Part shown: positions 1 through 11,158 of the stretch, one piece after another | Numbering within the stretch: the first letter of the stretch is position 1 | Layout: every line of letters begins with the position of its first letter | From: Juglans regia | Taxonomy: Eukaryota; Streptophyta; Magnoliopsida; Fagales; Juglandaceae | Assembly: GCF_001411555.2 (NCBI RefSeq) | Contig: NC_049911.1 | Span: 34,609,340 to 34,673,339 of the forward strand | Length of the DNA stretch: 64,000 bases | Direction of reading: 5' to 3' | Made by a program: the position numbers and the translations under genes | Notes under the pieces: model-generated | What the model saw: only the letters and a program-made list of their open reading frames with translations | What the model was told of the DNA's origin: nothing | The model's database searches: none

Positions 1-1265
1 TTACACTAAGCTTTACCAATAAATTACATTAACTTAGCACTCCCAATATTATATCCCTAATATACCATTTTCACCTCCGCACGCTTTGGTAGAATTAAAG
101 CGATGGGCCAAGTCGTCAAAATGGACTTCCCCTCTTGCCAATGGCTTTCAATTCATCCAACCGACATAAATTAATGAAAATTATATTAATAGTGCCGTTG
201 ATCACATTTGGCAAAGCGGGTGTGAAATCTATTTCTTCTGCAAATTCAAATACCTAGAGATTGACGGTCTGAATATATCAAAAAATTTTAATGAGTTATT
301 TTATTTTTAACTCAGTGTCTAGAATATATCATTCACATTATTTAAATTATAAGATATGATTTATAATATTTAAATTTTAAAATTGATATTTCAAATCAAA
401 TTACACCGTATAAATAATTTATTAGGTGTAATTTACGCATTGGTTTGAGAATATAATTTCTCATTTTAAATATATTATGAGACTATTATGTTTAACACTC
501 TCACACTCTAAATCCTATAACCCAAAGGTAGAAGACTCAAGTCTTATTTGGGTAATGATATATTCTTAAAGCTTATCATAATTTCTTTTCCAAACACCAC
601 TTAAATATAAAATACTTTTCAATTTTAAATTTTTAACTTTAGCATCTAACCATTATTCAAATACAAAATTCAATACAAATTTTATAAACTTCCAAACAAA
701 CAAAAAAAATATACAAATTTTTCAAATTTTAAAATAAAAATTATAATAAAAAATTATAATTTTTTATTTAATTTTTTTTCTTCTTTTTTAAAACTTATTA
801 AATATCTTATTTCAAATTATTTTATTATTATTTATAAATTATTTTATTACTATTTACTTAATTGTAAAATATTTTGAGGTCCAAATGATGCTTCAATCTG
901 GTCGCAAATCTCCTTTGTATAGAGGGTGTGGGACCTTGTCTGTGGGATGGTTACCCTACATATTGTTACTTATATAAAAAAAAAAATGGTTACCCTACAT
1001 ATTATAGGGATGCTTAATTAATTATTGGTTTTTATTTATTTTACAAATTGAAATCGGCATGCGCCCGTCTTCCCTATGCAGTTAAGAAATATTTATAGTG
1101 GTAAGTGTGTAAGTATCGCATAGTTATTTTAAAAATAAATAAATAAATATAAAATTTATATAAAAAAAATTAATTTTTTAATAATTAATTTTATTTTATT
1201 TTTAAATAATTATTCGATATTTATATATTTTACGATTATACATAATATTACTGATGCCTAAACGG
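1..1265. other. AT-rich non-coding left edge
   Basis: No coding segment is recognisable on either strand. The stretch is AT-rich with poly-A/T runs and a short direct repeat of GGTTACCCTACATATT near 945-1000. If the bZIP exon at 1266-1556 belongs to a live gene, this would be part of its first intron. I looked for a bZIP basic region here and did not find one. Confidence 0.5.
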
Positions 1266-1556
1266 TTACACCTCAGTCGACCGACGTAACACAGAAACGG
1301 TGATATAGAGAAAGAGAGAAGGACGACTGACCCGGCTTTTGAGAGCGTAGTTGGCAAGATCACCGGAGAGCACATCGGTGAGATAGCCATCGACTTCATC
1401 GGCGAAACCAGTTCTGTCTCGCTCATGACTCTGAAACTCTCCGTTTATCTGATACTTGTCATCGTTATCACGGGTTCCGGTATCGATCAACTCGGGACCG
1501 TTTATCGTCCTCCTTATGAACTCCTCGAGAGCCAACTCCGATGCGCTGCGCTTCAT
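1266..1556 (-). CDS. bZIP transcription factor (group C, bZIP9-like), N-terminal exon only
   Basis: The first ATG of a group C bZIP-like sequence lies at 1556 and reads MKRSASELALEEFIRRT, the conserved N-terminal block of this family. An acidic stretch follows with GPELIDTG and DKYQINGEFQSHE, then SGDLANYALKSR around residues 64-75. Group C bZIPs are nuclear dimeric DNA-binding regulators, but the basic region and leucine zipper are not in the window. Family similarity fades after ALKSR, where a candidate splice donor (GG|GTCAGT, exon end near 1332) occurs. Without splicing, the frame runs on to a stop at 1266. The upstream frame is open but is mainly a proline-serine translation of a GGGGGA repeat, so I start at the internal ATG. 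It is either the first exon of a gene running off the left edge or an isolated fragment; the sequence cannot decide. Confidence 0.5.
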   Translation of the reverse strand: MKRSASELALEEFIRRTINGPELIDTGTRDNDDKYQINGEFQSHERDRTGFADEVDGYLTDVLSGDLANYALKSRVSRPSLFLYITVSVLRRSTEV

Positions 1557-1646
1557 GTCACCGCTATTGAAAATCGACGCGATTTGAGACGGAGTCCCAG
1601 AGCACAACGATAACCCGAGTTCTACAAGTTGAAACGGTTCCACTAC

Positions 1647-1683
1647 CGGGGACTGGGAGGGGGAGGGGGAGGGGGAGGGGGAG
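1647..1683. repeat. GGGGGA microsatellite upstream of the bZIP exon
   Basis: Five or so GGGGGA units in a row. On the minus strand this is a CCCCCT tract about 95-130 bases upstream of the bZIP ATG, the place and composition of a pyrimidine-rich 5' leader. Confidence 0.8.
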
Positions 1684-1801
1684 CGAATTATGGCATGGGT
1701 GCAGAAATAAATAGAAGCGGAACATGGAGAAGCGAAAGTTGCGAAAGCGAAATACGACACAGTGTGATCGAGAGAGAGAAAAACTATACTACTTAGGACC
1801 G

Positions 1802-1807
1802 CACGTG
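1802..1807. promoter_or_regulatory. G-box (CACGTG) upstream of the bZIP exon
   Basis: A palindromic CACGTG about 250 bases upstream of the bZIP ATG. It is the classic plant bZIP/bHLH site, but a single hexamer is weak evidence of function. Confidence 0.25.
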
Positions 1808-1873
1808 AAATTAAGATGTGACGTTTTACGAAAATTCATTGTCGTGTGATACAGCATTCAGGTTACCTCCAAT

Positions 1874-2447
1874 AGCATCTTCATTAGTTTAGTTTGGTCA
1901 GTTGTATCTTTAAAATTTAATTAATATCATATTTTTTTATATTTTTATATTTTATTTAAATTCAATTCTCATATTAAATTAGTCATTTACTTTTTATATA
2001 ATAATAAAATATTATTAAATTAATAATTTATTTATATCACATTTTATAATTCTACCAATTCAATATTAATAATAATTATATTCTAATTAAAATAATATTA
2101 AAAAAATCATATTTTCAAAGATCATTTAATGTTAATAACTAAAAACTGAGATTAAACTTATCTAAAATTTTATCTAAATTTTTTATTCACTAACCAAACA
2201 TCTAGCAACATATCCATTTCAATGTCAATAAAAAAATCTACACCTACAAAGCACCTACAAGTGGTTTGAATGAGAAATTAGCATTTTAATATTTGATAAA
2301 TAAATTGTGGTTTTTTATTTTTAGTCAACCACCGTAACAGAAGTCCAAATTATTTTAGAGATGCACAATCCAATGTAAGGTCTTTTTGGTACAGATTATT
2401 TAAATTTTAGCAATCCTTCAACTTTGACCAAGCCAATGAGGATGCTC
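1874..2447. mobile_element. PIF/Harbinger-like MITE (~570 bp)
   Basis: The left end reads AGCATCTTCATTAGTTTAGT. The right end, reverse complemented, reads GAGCATCCTCATTGGCTTGG. The right side is followed by TAA; the left TAA is degraded. The body is AT-rich and non-coding. The ends match those of elements at 3138, 29881, 43801 and 46933. Confidence 0.6.
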
Positions 2448-3137
2448 TAAGAGTATTGCTACATCTCTCGGGATGTAGCCTGAGAACCCACCGAAAAGGT
2501 AAAAGTAATTTTTTTATTTTTCTTTTCTTTTCTTTTTTTATGTATTTTTTTAAACATCATAAACATTTTTTTAAAAAAATAAAAATTCACAATACCGATA
2601 AAAAAAATTTCTTAATTACTAAATAAATAAATAAAATCCCATTCGGAACATAAATTTGGGTCCCAAAACATTTATGCACCTGTAAATTTAGCTAAACAAA
2701 TACGCTTTCTAAAATTTCTTTTTAAATTTTCCCTATCTTTAAAAAAATTCCTACATTCTATTTCCTATTATTTCTTTATTCTATTAAAATAATATTTTTT
2801 TATTATATTTTTCTCTCATTTCCATTTACAAACTTAACTACTCAATATTTTATATTTTTTCTTATGTTTTGAACTATTACTTTCTAAAAAATATTTTAAA
2901 CAAAATTTTTTTTTTTTTTTTGCAGGTACGATAATATTTTTAAAATTACTGTTTTTACATTTTCGTAATTATTTAAATTAATTTTAAAATTATTACTTAA
3001 AGCAATAACAAATGTGAATATGAGAAATAATTTAGATGATTGGAAGAATAATTTGTTTTATTTGTTAGAATAAAATATTTATAAAAAATGATTTAGGAAT
3101 GAATAGTGGCTCTATATATTTAGGGAGCCATTGCTCA
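2448..3137. mobile_element. AT-rich MITE-like segment
   Basis: It starts GAGTATTGCTACATC directly after a TAA and ends AGCCATTGCTC against the next element. Its body (2750-2890) shares long text with 3240-3400 and 43890-44040, including CTATTAAAATAATATT and CTCTCATTTCCATTTACAA. Probably another nonautonomous element of that family; the termini are only weakly paired. Confidence 0.4.
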
Positions 3138-5066
3138 GAGCATTCCCATATAGTTCCCTAAATTTTTTCCTAAATTTTAACTAAAAATGACACTCCTTAT
3201 AATTTTATCCTAAATTTTACTCATCATAAAAAAAACCTTCTACATCTCATTTTCTATCATTTCTCTATTCTATTAAAATAATATTATTCTATTATTTCTT
3301 TATTACTTTATTACTTTTTTCTCTCACTTCCATATTTTCATTCTTAACCATGAACTCTTTTGTCTTATTTTCTTATTTTCAAATGTCACATTCTAATAAT
3401 TTTATAAACACTTATACGATTTTTTTTTCCGGATATAATATTTTTCAATCCAACATCGGTGTTAAAAATAATAATTTTTTTAATATGTACATTTCCTAAC
3501 GCGATGATATTTTTTAATATGATTTTGTTCGCATATGCCTGAGTAATATTTATTTAAACCATTTCCAATACTAATAAAAAGAAAATTAATCGACGAAGCC
3601 AAAAAAAAAACCCATCTTTCTAATTCCACTTGAAAGATTTAAATTAGTAGAATTAGATTCATTCAATCAATTTAGTACAAAGGCTATGTATATGTTAACA
3701 TGGGTGGAAAAAGAATAGATCTTATATATGGAGATCAGAACAATATGCATAATAATACTATAAAATGCTTATGGAGATTTACTCAAAAAGACCAAACTCA
3801 GCACAACATTATGCAAGCACAGCTTGAAACAGCATGAAAAGCTCTATATATTATCTATGCCCAAATAACAAATAATTTTTCGAAATTGCTCACAGCAGCT
3901 GATATCTAAAACAATTTTCTCAAACATCACCTAGAAGAAAAATGTCTCAAACCACCAAATTAAATATGAGATTCTTCAAGCCAACATAGAAACAACAAAA
4001 CAGTGAATAATAAAATGTTCAAAAATCCATTAATTTCTCGAAATTGTTCACAACAGCTCAAGAACAAACAAGAAGTCCAAACTCAGCACACAGGTCCATA
4101 CCAAAACAACTAAGTGTTTTTTCGAAATTGCTCACAACAGCTTAAGAATAAACAATTTTCTCAAACATCACCTATAAGAAAAATATCTCAGACCACCAAA
4201 TAAAATATGGGATTCCTCAAGCTAACATAGAAACCTTACATCAGTGAATAATAAAATGCCCAAACAACAAATGATTCTTCGAAATGCCAACCACTCAGAT
4301 TGAAAAAGAAAAGCAGATTGAGATGCACAGGTCCAAGAAGTCAAAAAGGTGACACAGAGCACGAGCCATGGCAGATTTTGAGGACAAATCCAATCGAAAT
4401 GTCAAACCCTAGAGCACTGTCGTAAGGACACGGGATCACAAACATATTTCAGTGGCCAAAGTTAGACCCAAAGATAAAGAAAAACTATACATAACATTAT
4501 GCATCAAATTCAGCCATGGAGATGGAATATCATGTGTAAAATCGTGCGCCAGAGAAGACATAGTCCAGCTATGGGAGGAGGACTTTAGTGAGTAAAACCA
4601 TGTGAGATATGAGTACAACTACATATATTTGGGCCGATGAAGAGAAACCACCGTCAATGGTGGCAAACGGTGCGACATAGGGCAACGTCGAAGAGGGCAA
4701 CCAAGAGTGGAGAGAGAGAGAGAGAGAGGAACACGCCAGACCAATAGCCCGAAAGGGATGAGAGAAAAGAGGTTGGAGATGTACAACGGTTTCCTAAATA
4801 CCATATTTGGGAAACCATTGTAGCTTCCCTAAATCAAAACAGCAAAATAGGGAATGAGATAGAAGGGGTTTTTCATGCTCTCCCTAAATTTTTTCCTAAA
4901 CTTTGGGGATAACAGTAGTTTAGGACACCGGATGAGAATGCTTTCACATACCAAAACATTTTCCTAAAATAGGAAATCGGATGGAGAGAGGTTTTTGTCA
5001 AAAAGTTAAATTTTTTTACTAAAATTTAGGGAATAAGGGGTTTTAGGCATCCAAATGGGGATGCTC
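3138..5066. mobile_element. Large nonautonomous PIF/Harbinger-like element (~1.93 kb)
   Basis: Inverted ends GAGCATTCCCAT (left) and GAGCATCCCCATTTGG (right, reverse complement). TAA follows the right end and TCA precedes the left. The outer 250 bases on each side share text with the 584-bp MITE at 43801. The middle (about 3.5-4.8 kb) is unrelated non-TE-like sequence with a tandem repeat, so this may be a MITE pair bracketing host DNA or an element with captured filler. No transposase is visible. Confidence 0.45.
3877..4290. repeat. Degenerate tandem repeat, period about 242 bp
   Basis: CGAAATTGCTCACA recurs at 3881 and 4123, with a further partial copy near 4040. CAATTTTCTCAAACATCACC and AACATAGAAAC recur at the same spacing. 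Roughly one and a half diverged units. Confidence 0.65.
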
Positions 5067-6640
5067 TAATAGAGGAATTTTTCGACCCAGTCATGTTGGT
5101 TTTTCCAAAAAAAAAAAAAAAAGCTTACCAATGGGCGGATGCTAATTATAGGATCGCAACGGACAAGAATAAGGATATTGGTGTAAAACTCGTGAGCCTC
5201 CCATTTGCAAAATCTGAAACCTGTGAGAAGTGGTGCAATGAGGAGTTGTCGTTGCCGTGAGGCATCGCTATCGTGACTCGTGGGCTCCGACCATAAAATC
5301 GACCATGAATCTCTCGAAGTCGCCATTGCCATGAGGATTCGTTGTCGCCGTGATGAAAACCTATTTGCTCCGACTATCCATTGCCATCTACGAAGAAGCC
5401 CTTGAATCCATTATCCCTATGCACACTGTTCTTTTGTAATTTTGTTCATGTTGGTTGTTTCTGGGTTTCGATCGGTACTGATGTTCATGTGAAGAAGTTG
5501 GTGAATTTCGATTGGGTTTTTGGCTTTTTCATCTTTGTTTGAACTATTGTGTTAATCCATAATTTTGATAATACTCTAAACTCGCGGCTTGTTTGATTGG
5601 GTTTCTGGCTTGTTTAAGTTTCTTCTTAATAAGTGCCCCCATGTGAAGAATAATCGGCTTATTCCTGATTGATCAACCCCATATGCCCCAATGTGAACAA
5701 TAATCAATTGGTTTATTCCTCACAAATTATTTTCAAGTTTCTAATTAGCAACAGTTCCCCCCCCCCCCAACAATGTGAACAATTATAATCAATCAGTTTC
5801 TTCTCCATAAACTATTTTCATGTTTATGAATAATTAGTGCCTGCCCCAATGAGAACAATAATCAGTTTCTTCCCCAAAAATTATTTTCAAGTTTCTCCCT
5901 TGGTGGGCGACGGAACTTTCGACGGTGTTGTGCGTATAGAGACAGCTACAAATCCTGCACCAAATCATTCTTAGGATTGTAACTGTTATACCAAAACCGT
6001 AACTGTTATGACCATTTAATTCATTCCTTATTTGTTGATTTGTACAGCTCAATAGTATTATACGATAGCTTAAGTTTAGGAGCAATTATCTTGTTTTCAA
6101 ACTTGTATATATATTCTGTAATTCCATCTCTAATAAAGTGTGTGTGAACCTACCTTCAAATCTGTGTATTTTCTCTATAGTGCGGCAGTGCTAGAAGGGG
6201 TTCTGTGTAGAATTTTGGAGTCTTGATTTTATCAGATGTGCAGCATCTTACTATATGTGTAGAATTTGCTGACGTGGTGTGATTTTAAAGCCCCTGCTAT
6301 TAATATCATTTAAAGAATTAGTAATGAACTAGCTATATATAAAATTTAAATTTAGTCAAAATTTAACTAGTTAGCTCAAAATACAATCATAACAAATTCT
6401 TTAAATCTATAATAAATTTAATTTTGAGACTTTTAATTGGTCAAATATAACCAGCCAAAATTACTATTAGAATTAAAATAAATAAAAATTATAGATAGAT
6501 ATATATATATATATATTTAAATGGGATAGTGAAATATTTAAAGAGTTTGTTATTTAATATTATTAAAAAGTAACTAGTTAAATTGAAAAAAAAGAATTTT
6601 TTAATTAAATTTTAACAAAAGAAAAGCTAAAAGCTGGGGC
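5067..6640. other. Non-coding stretch with low-complexity blocks
   Basis: No gene recognised. It holds a poly-A/T tract near 5107, a 10-base poly-C run near 5760 and a degenerate repeat (separate entry). GC content is slightly higher at 5130-5400, but the open frames there match no family I know. Confidence 0.4.
5630..5900. repeat. Degenerate ~80-bp tandem repeat
   Basis: Three to four units share CCCCAATGTGAACAATAATC, then GTTTCTTC or GGTTTATTCC, then ATTATTTTCAAGTTTCT. The units are diverged, so the array is old. Confidence 0.6.
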
Positions 6641-8084
6641 ATCTTCCTATCTAACGGGAGACAATGAAATCGATCCAATTTGGATTTGTGACCGTTCATT
6701 TGTTGAGCAAAAGGTTTCAGTGGAGCATCAAAGTTAGTGAATTGTTATGTACATGGACCCAGATATCAGATCTGATTCAACGTTCGAAAGTCTCTGACAA
6801 AATAAAATAAAAATAAAAAATTGAGAGGCTCGGTTTTCTAAAAACTTAATAAGCTCTTCTTCTGTCCATCAAAAAAGCAAGGAAACACCTATTAATAGAA
6901 CTAATTAATTTGAAAATAAAAATAAAAATAAAAACTCCTAAAAGCAAAAGCATTAATTCGCCTGTATGGCTTGGCTTAATATATGATGCAAAAGAGTGCA
7001 TGCAATGGCTGTGGTATAGACAAACAGGACAAATTAAACAATGAAAGTTGATTTGGACAGGCACCGACCTCTGACTAAAGTCGGTGAGAAAGAGGTGAAC
7101 TCCCACTTTCTTTTGAGTTTTCTTTTGCTTTTTTTTTTTTTTTCTTTCTTTTTGCCCTCCAGCTAGCTCCCCCGGCCACTTTAGAACTAAAGGCTGAGTA
7201 ATACCTAACTTTCTTTGTAACTTGAATTACGTAGCCCCACGATACACCCACCATCAACAAGAAAGTTTATGTATGATTTTATTAATGATAAAACGTTGAT
7301 AACGTGGGGGAAGGAACTAGCTAATTCGATACTTACGTACGTAGGTTAGCTAGCTATCTAGCTAGGGCCCGATGGCATTTTGTGTATAAACATACGTATA
7401 TTATATATACCACAAAGCTTTGTGGGTCAGCAAAGCATTTTCTTATATATTATGCTACAGATCGACTCCGAGACAGCAGGCCACGGCGGCTGATTATTGG
7501 TTCTGCAGAATATATAGATATACTGTCATGGCTTTGGATCAACAAAATACGATGCATGAGACACCCAACACCCTTATCCTGTACTGGCCCTGCAGGAAGC
7601 TTGCTAGCTTGTCCAGAATCATTTGAGACGACCTATATATATAAATACATATATATATTGGGAAAAATTACATGCGAAATTAGTAATTGAAATTAATTAG
7701 TACCACTGAGATTATGGCCTATAGAAACCCTAGCTTGCTGTTTGCCTAAGAAATGACAATATAGAAAGAACTCGTGTACGTCTAGAAGCTGAAATCATTC
7801 ATGAAAGGAAGGAATGTCACTGGTCACATACCTCGAAGAAGAATAAGACAAAAAGCACATATGATCGATTGAGTACTGTCTGGAACTCAAAAAGAGAGGG
7901 AGTCGAAGACGAAAATTAAAGGCTCCACAGTCACGAGCTGCCCAAAACATTTTATTTATTAATTTTTTTTTAACGTCTATACAAGCACTTAATTAAAAGG
8001 TCCTGAAATCTTTAGAACTCAGTGTACATTAAGAACTGATCATGAGTTGCATGTGTTTTTTATTCTTGAAAAGCATTAGATTAG
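6641..8084. other. Non-coding stretch
   Basis: No gene recognised. The longest open frame (7382-7690, plus) is AT-rich and matches no family I know. There is a poly-T tract near 7130 and GCTAGCTA-type low complexity near 7350. Confidence 0.4.
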
Positions 8085-8300
8085 GCGTCGTTTGTATTCG
8101 TAACTCATCTCAATTCATCTCATCTCATCATTATAATTTTTTAAAATTTCTACACAAAATATAATAAACAATTCAACTTTTTCAAATTTCAAAATAATTT
8201 TTTTAAATTTCCACACAAAATATAATAAATAATTCAATTTTTATTCTACTATTCACAAATCATCTCAACTCATCTCAACTCATTTCTGAATCCAAACCAT
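8085..8300. mobile_element. Tourist-like MITE, CTCATCTCAACTC family
   Basis: The left end reads GGCGTCGTTTGTATTCG, followed by CATCTCATCTCATCATTAT. The right end reads CATCTCAACTCATTTCTG then AATCCAAACC. This is the commonest repeat in the window; the best preserved copy is at 43598-43797. These PIF/Harbinger-derived elements do not code for protein. Confidence 0.7.
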
Positions 8301-8319
8301 TCCTAAGTTTCGATTTTTT

Positions 8320-8535
8320 TCACAATTATTATTTATATCTCATCTCATTTTATTTCATCTAATCATTACAATTTTTTCATATTCTCATATAAAATAAAAT
8401 AAAAAATTCAACTTTTTCAAATTTCAAAATAAAAATAATATTAAAAAAATATATTTTAATAATATTTTATTTAATTTTTAATTTTTATCTCAACTCATCT
8501 CACCTTATCTTATTTTATCTGTAAAAACGAAAATG
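8320..8535. mobile_element. Tourist-like MITE, partial second copy
   Basis: Adjacent to the copy at 8085, with the same inner text (ATCTCATCTCATTTTATTTC, then CAACTCATCTCACC). The ends are worn. Confidence 0.55.
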
Positions 8536-9041
8536 GGTTGGTTAATTACCAAACTCTGTTGGAGTTAGATTAAGATGGGTTGATTTATTACCAAGCTCTG
8601 CCGGGCTTGTTTAATAGGTTTTAAAAATACGATCCCAAAGCCCAAATTAATGATCTCGAGTGAGATCCTAAAGCTAAACGCAATCCAATAATGCATTGCT
8701 TTAAAGCTAGGCCTGTGTTGTAGGCCCGTCAAGAACGACTTGTCAACTAATTGAAGGCGAAGTTGACGAATGACGAGGAAGCCGGAAAAAAACAAAAACA
8801 AACTTGGGACTTTCTGATTGGATGTGCACTAATTATAGTAGTTAGGTTATAAATAATATATGTATTTGTTAGGACGCCCCACTGATGATATTATGTGGGA
8901 CCCAATCCACGTACGTTTAAATTAACATCGGCCGGACCCAATTTAGATTCTATAAAATTAATTTCAGATGCATGGGTCATGTTTGTCTAATTAGCTTCGG
9001 TTAATGCTTGCTGTTGGACTCACAATGTACATAAATTTTAG

Positions 9042-9940
9042 GAGAAACTCTTTGAAACAGCCCTGTTGCTGTTGGGCGAAAAACAGCCCACCAACGGATT
9101 GATTACACGTAAGATGACAGAGATTGTTTACAATTGAAGGAAAGCAGCTGATTAGTCCCCTTCCCCCTTCTCCTTCCCTTGCACTGATTACGTTCCAGCC
9201 TTCCCCTGTATCGAATACTCTAGCCCTTCCCCTTTCACTACTCCAAAACTGATTTTTAACAACTCAAAAATCACTGACATATAGAAAGTCAATCTTGCCG
9301 TTACTTTTCACTCCTCCGAGATCCCTCTGAGAAGAAAAACAGCTGATTTGAAAAAAAAGTTTGGAAAAAAATTCTTTTCTTTTCTATTTTCACTTGTTAA
9401 AAAAAAAATATTTCTCAGTTTTGTTTTCTTTTCATGAATTCTTTTTTGTTGCTCTTTTATTGATCTTCAATTAAAGCAAGTTACTCTACAGGATTTTGAG
9501 CTTAATATATACAATCCTAAAGGGTTGTCAATGAGCAGAAATGTTACTTGCAACAACAGTTTATGTGCACACCGTAGTCGATGCGTTGGAACATTCGACA
9601 ATTGCCCTTACATGGTCTCTTATGTCTCAGCTGAAACATCTACATATGAGATATTGGTAGAGGATGTTCTGCACTTAATAACAGAAGATAGTTATCAAGA
9701 ACTTGTTGAGGCATACATAAAATGGTAGTTGCCGTCGAGAGGCAATTGTCGGTTCTATGTAGTCGGGGATGAGTGGGGTGCCGTTAGGTGGTGGGTTCAA
9801 ATAGGAAGAAAGGAGAATGGAGTGTGCTGTTCAGATGTAGTGGAATGTATGGTAATAGTGTTAACATGCTGACGTGTCGCATTCTGATTGGAGGGTTGGT
9901 TTTATGAGATAATTAGATGGACTAGCCTGCAAGTTTTCTC
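9042..9940. mobile_element. Pack-MULE-like element carrying an aspartic-protease fragment
   Basis: The element begins GAGAAACTCTTTGAAACAG. Its right end, reverse complemented, begins GAGAAAACTTGCAGG. It is flanked by AAATTTTAG on the left and AAATTTTAA on the right, a 9-bp target duplication with one mismatch, the length typical of Mutator-like elements. Other MULE-type MITEs here (21450, 44938) also have 9-bp duplications; the one at 21450 also starts with GAG. The inverted ends are diverged beyond about 15 bases. The interior contains an exon with its splice acceptor from an aspartic protease gene and other GC-richer sequence (9130-9240, 9730-9860) that may also be captured. No transposase is present. 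Confidence 0.6.
9492..9728 (+). pseudogene. Aspartic protease (pepsin-like, A1) exon fragment
   Basis: After a polypyrimidine-type acceptor (CTCTACAG, ending 9491) an exon reads DFELNIYNP, then NVTCNNSLCAHRSRC, CPYMVSYVSAETST and EILVEDVLHL, and ends VEAYIKW plus a stop. This matches the first cysteine-rich lobe of plant APF1-like aspartyl proteases, where the chain would normally continue after VEAYI into TFGCGQVQ. The catalytic aspartate motifs are outside the fragment, so it cannot be a protease. The last part of an intron is retained upstream (about 9440-9491), so it was copied from genomic DNA rather than mRNA. It lies inside the element at 9042-9940. Confidence 0.75.
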
Positions 9941-10137
9941 AAATTTTAAAAGAATAACACATGGCCGGATTGAGAGTATATATATATATATATATGCTTG
10001 TGATCAGTTATATATACAATTAGTTATATATAATAATATTTAAATATCTCATTTTGCTTATTAAGGGTATGTCGGACAATTGGCATCATGCATTAAGCTA
10101 GAGATCACGTTCAGGCATCTATGTTCAAGACTTAGGC

Positions 10138-10300
10138 GTAGTTTGGATACCGAGTATATTTTAAGTTTTTTGTGAATAGTAATAAAAAAGTAATAAAAAA
10201 TAATAATATAATATTAAATAATAATGAATAAAAATGAAAATTAATAATAAAATAATAATAAAATATTCTGAGATACTATTCTCAGTATTCAAATTAGGCC
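10138..10300. mobile_element. Short Tourist-like MITE
   Basis: The left end reads GTAGTTTGGATACCGAG and the right end CTCAGTATTCAAATTAGGCC. The interior is an AAT-rich run (AGTAATAAAAAATAATAAT). Inverted ends are visible; the target site is not clear. Confidence 0.5.
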
Positions 10301-11158
10301 TTAATTACCACTAACTAGAAATTGAAAGCTTGATTCCGTAGAGGGCCAACCCATGCATGCATGCATGGTACGTAGTCATGATCAATATTGCAGCGGATAT
10401 CTAAGGCTCTTAAAAGTTTTAATTTCCAGCAACTTTCGATTAATCCTGATCTTCTAAGTTTCTAAATATACGTTCTTGGCAGTACTGTATACTTCTTATT
10501 TCTTTTATTTATTATTATTATTTTGTTTGCTGCTAGTGATGATGATAAGGCTTTCATATATATGATCAGCAATTAATAGGAAACAAAATAATTTTGAGTT
10601 TTAGGTTCGGCTCCGGACATTTAATTGTTTGCATGAGCAGTAACTTTTTGAACCATGCATGCATCAACCATAGAATTAATAGTACTATTCATAATTATTA
10701 CATTTTTGTTTGCTTTCTTACAGTGCATGGCAGAGTAATAAAGGAATTTCTTTACCCAAAAAACAAGCACTAAATTTCCATTTGGTCGTGAAAAGCTCTA
10801 AATAATTAGAAAAAATTTATTTATTATCTATTTTTTTTTATCATCCTGATCTCATTATTTTATGATATGATATGATATTAGATGATTAATTTTTAAGTAA
10901 AATATAATAAATAATTTTTAATCATTTAATATCATATCATAAAATAAAAAAAATGATAAGAATTAAAATTATAAATATAATTACTCAAATAATTATTACG
11001 CAGCATTTACCTGCACGCACATCTGGAAAAGAAGAAAAAACAATTAATCTCAGACAACTTAAAGCTGGACATAAGCAGAAGTGATCATAATTAACTTCCA
11101 CATTATGCCATGGGTTTCCCTTTTTTTTTCTTCTTCCCTTCCCTCGCTATGATATAAT
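10301..11158. other. Non-coding 3' flank of the DUF599 gene
   Basis: No gene recognised. ATGCATGC tracts occur at 10350 and 10660, and an ATATCATATCATAAAAT inverted repeat at 10860-10945. The 3' UTR of the neighbouring minus-strand gene presumably starts just below 11159. Confidence 0.4.

Noticed and set aside
7382..7690. 102-codon plus-strand open frame
   Set aside because: AT-rich, no family features, overlaps a second frame; likely chance.
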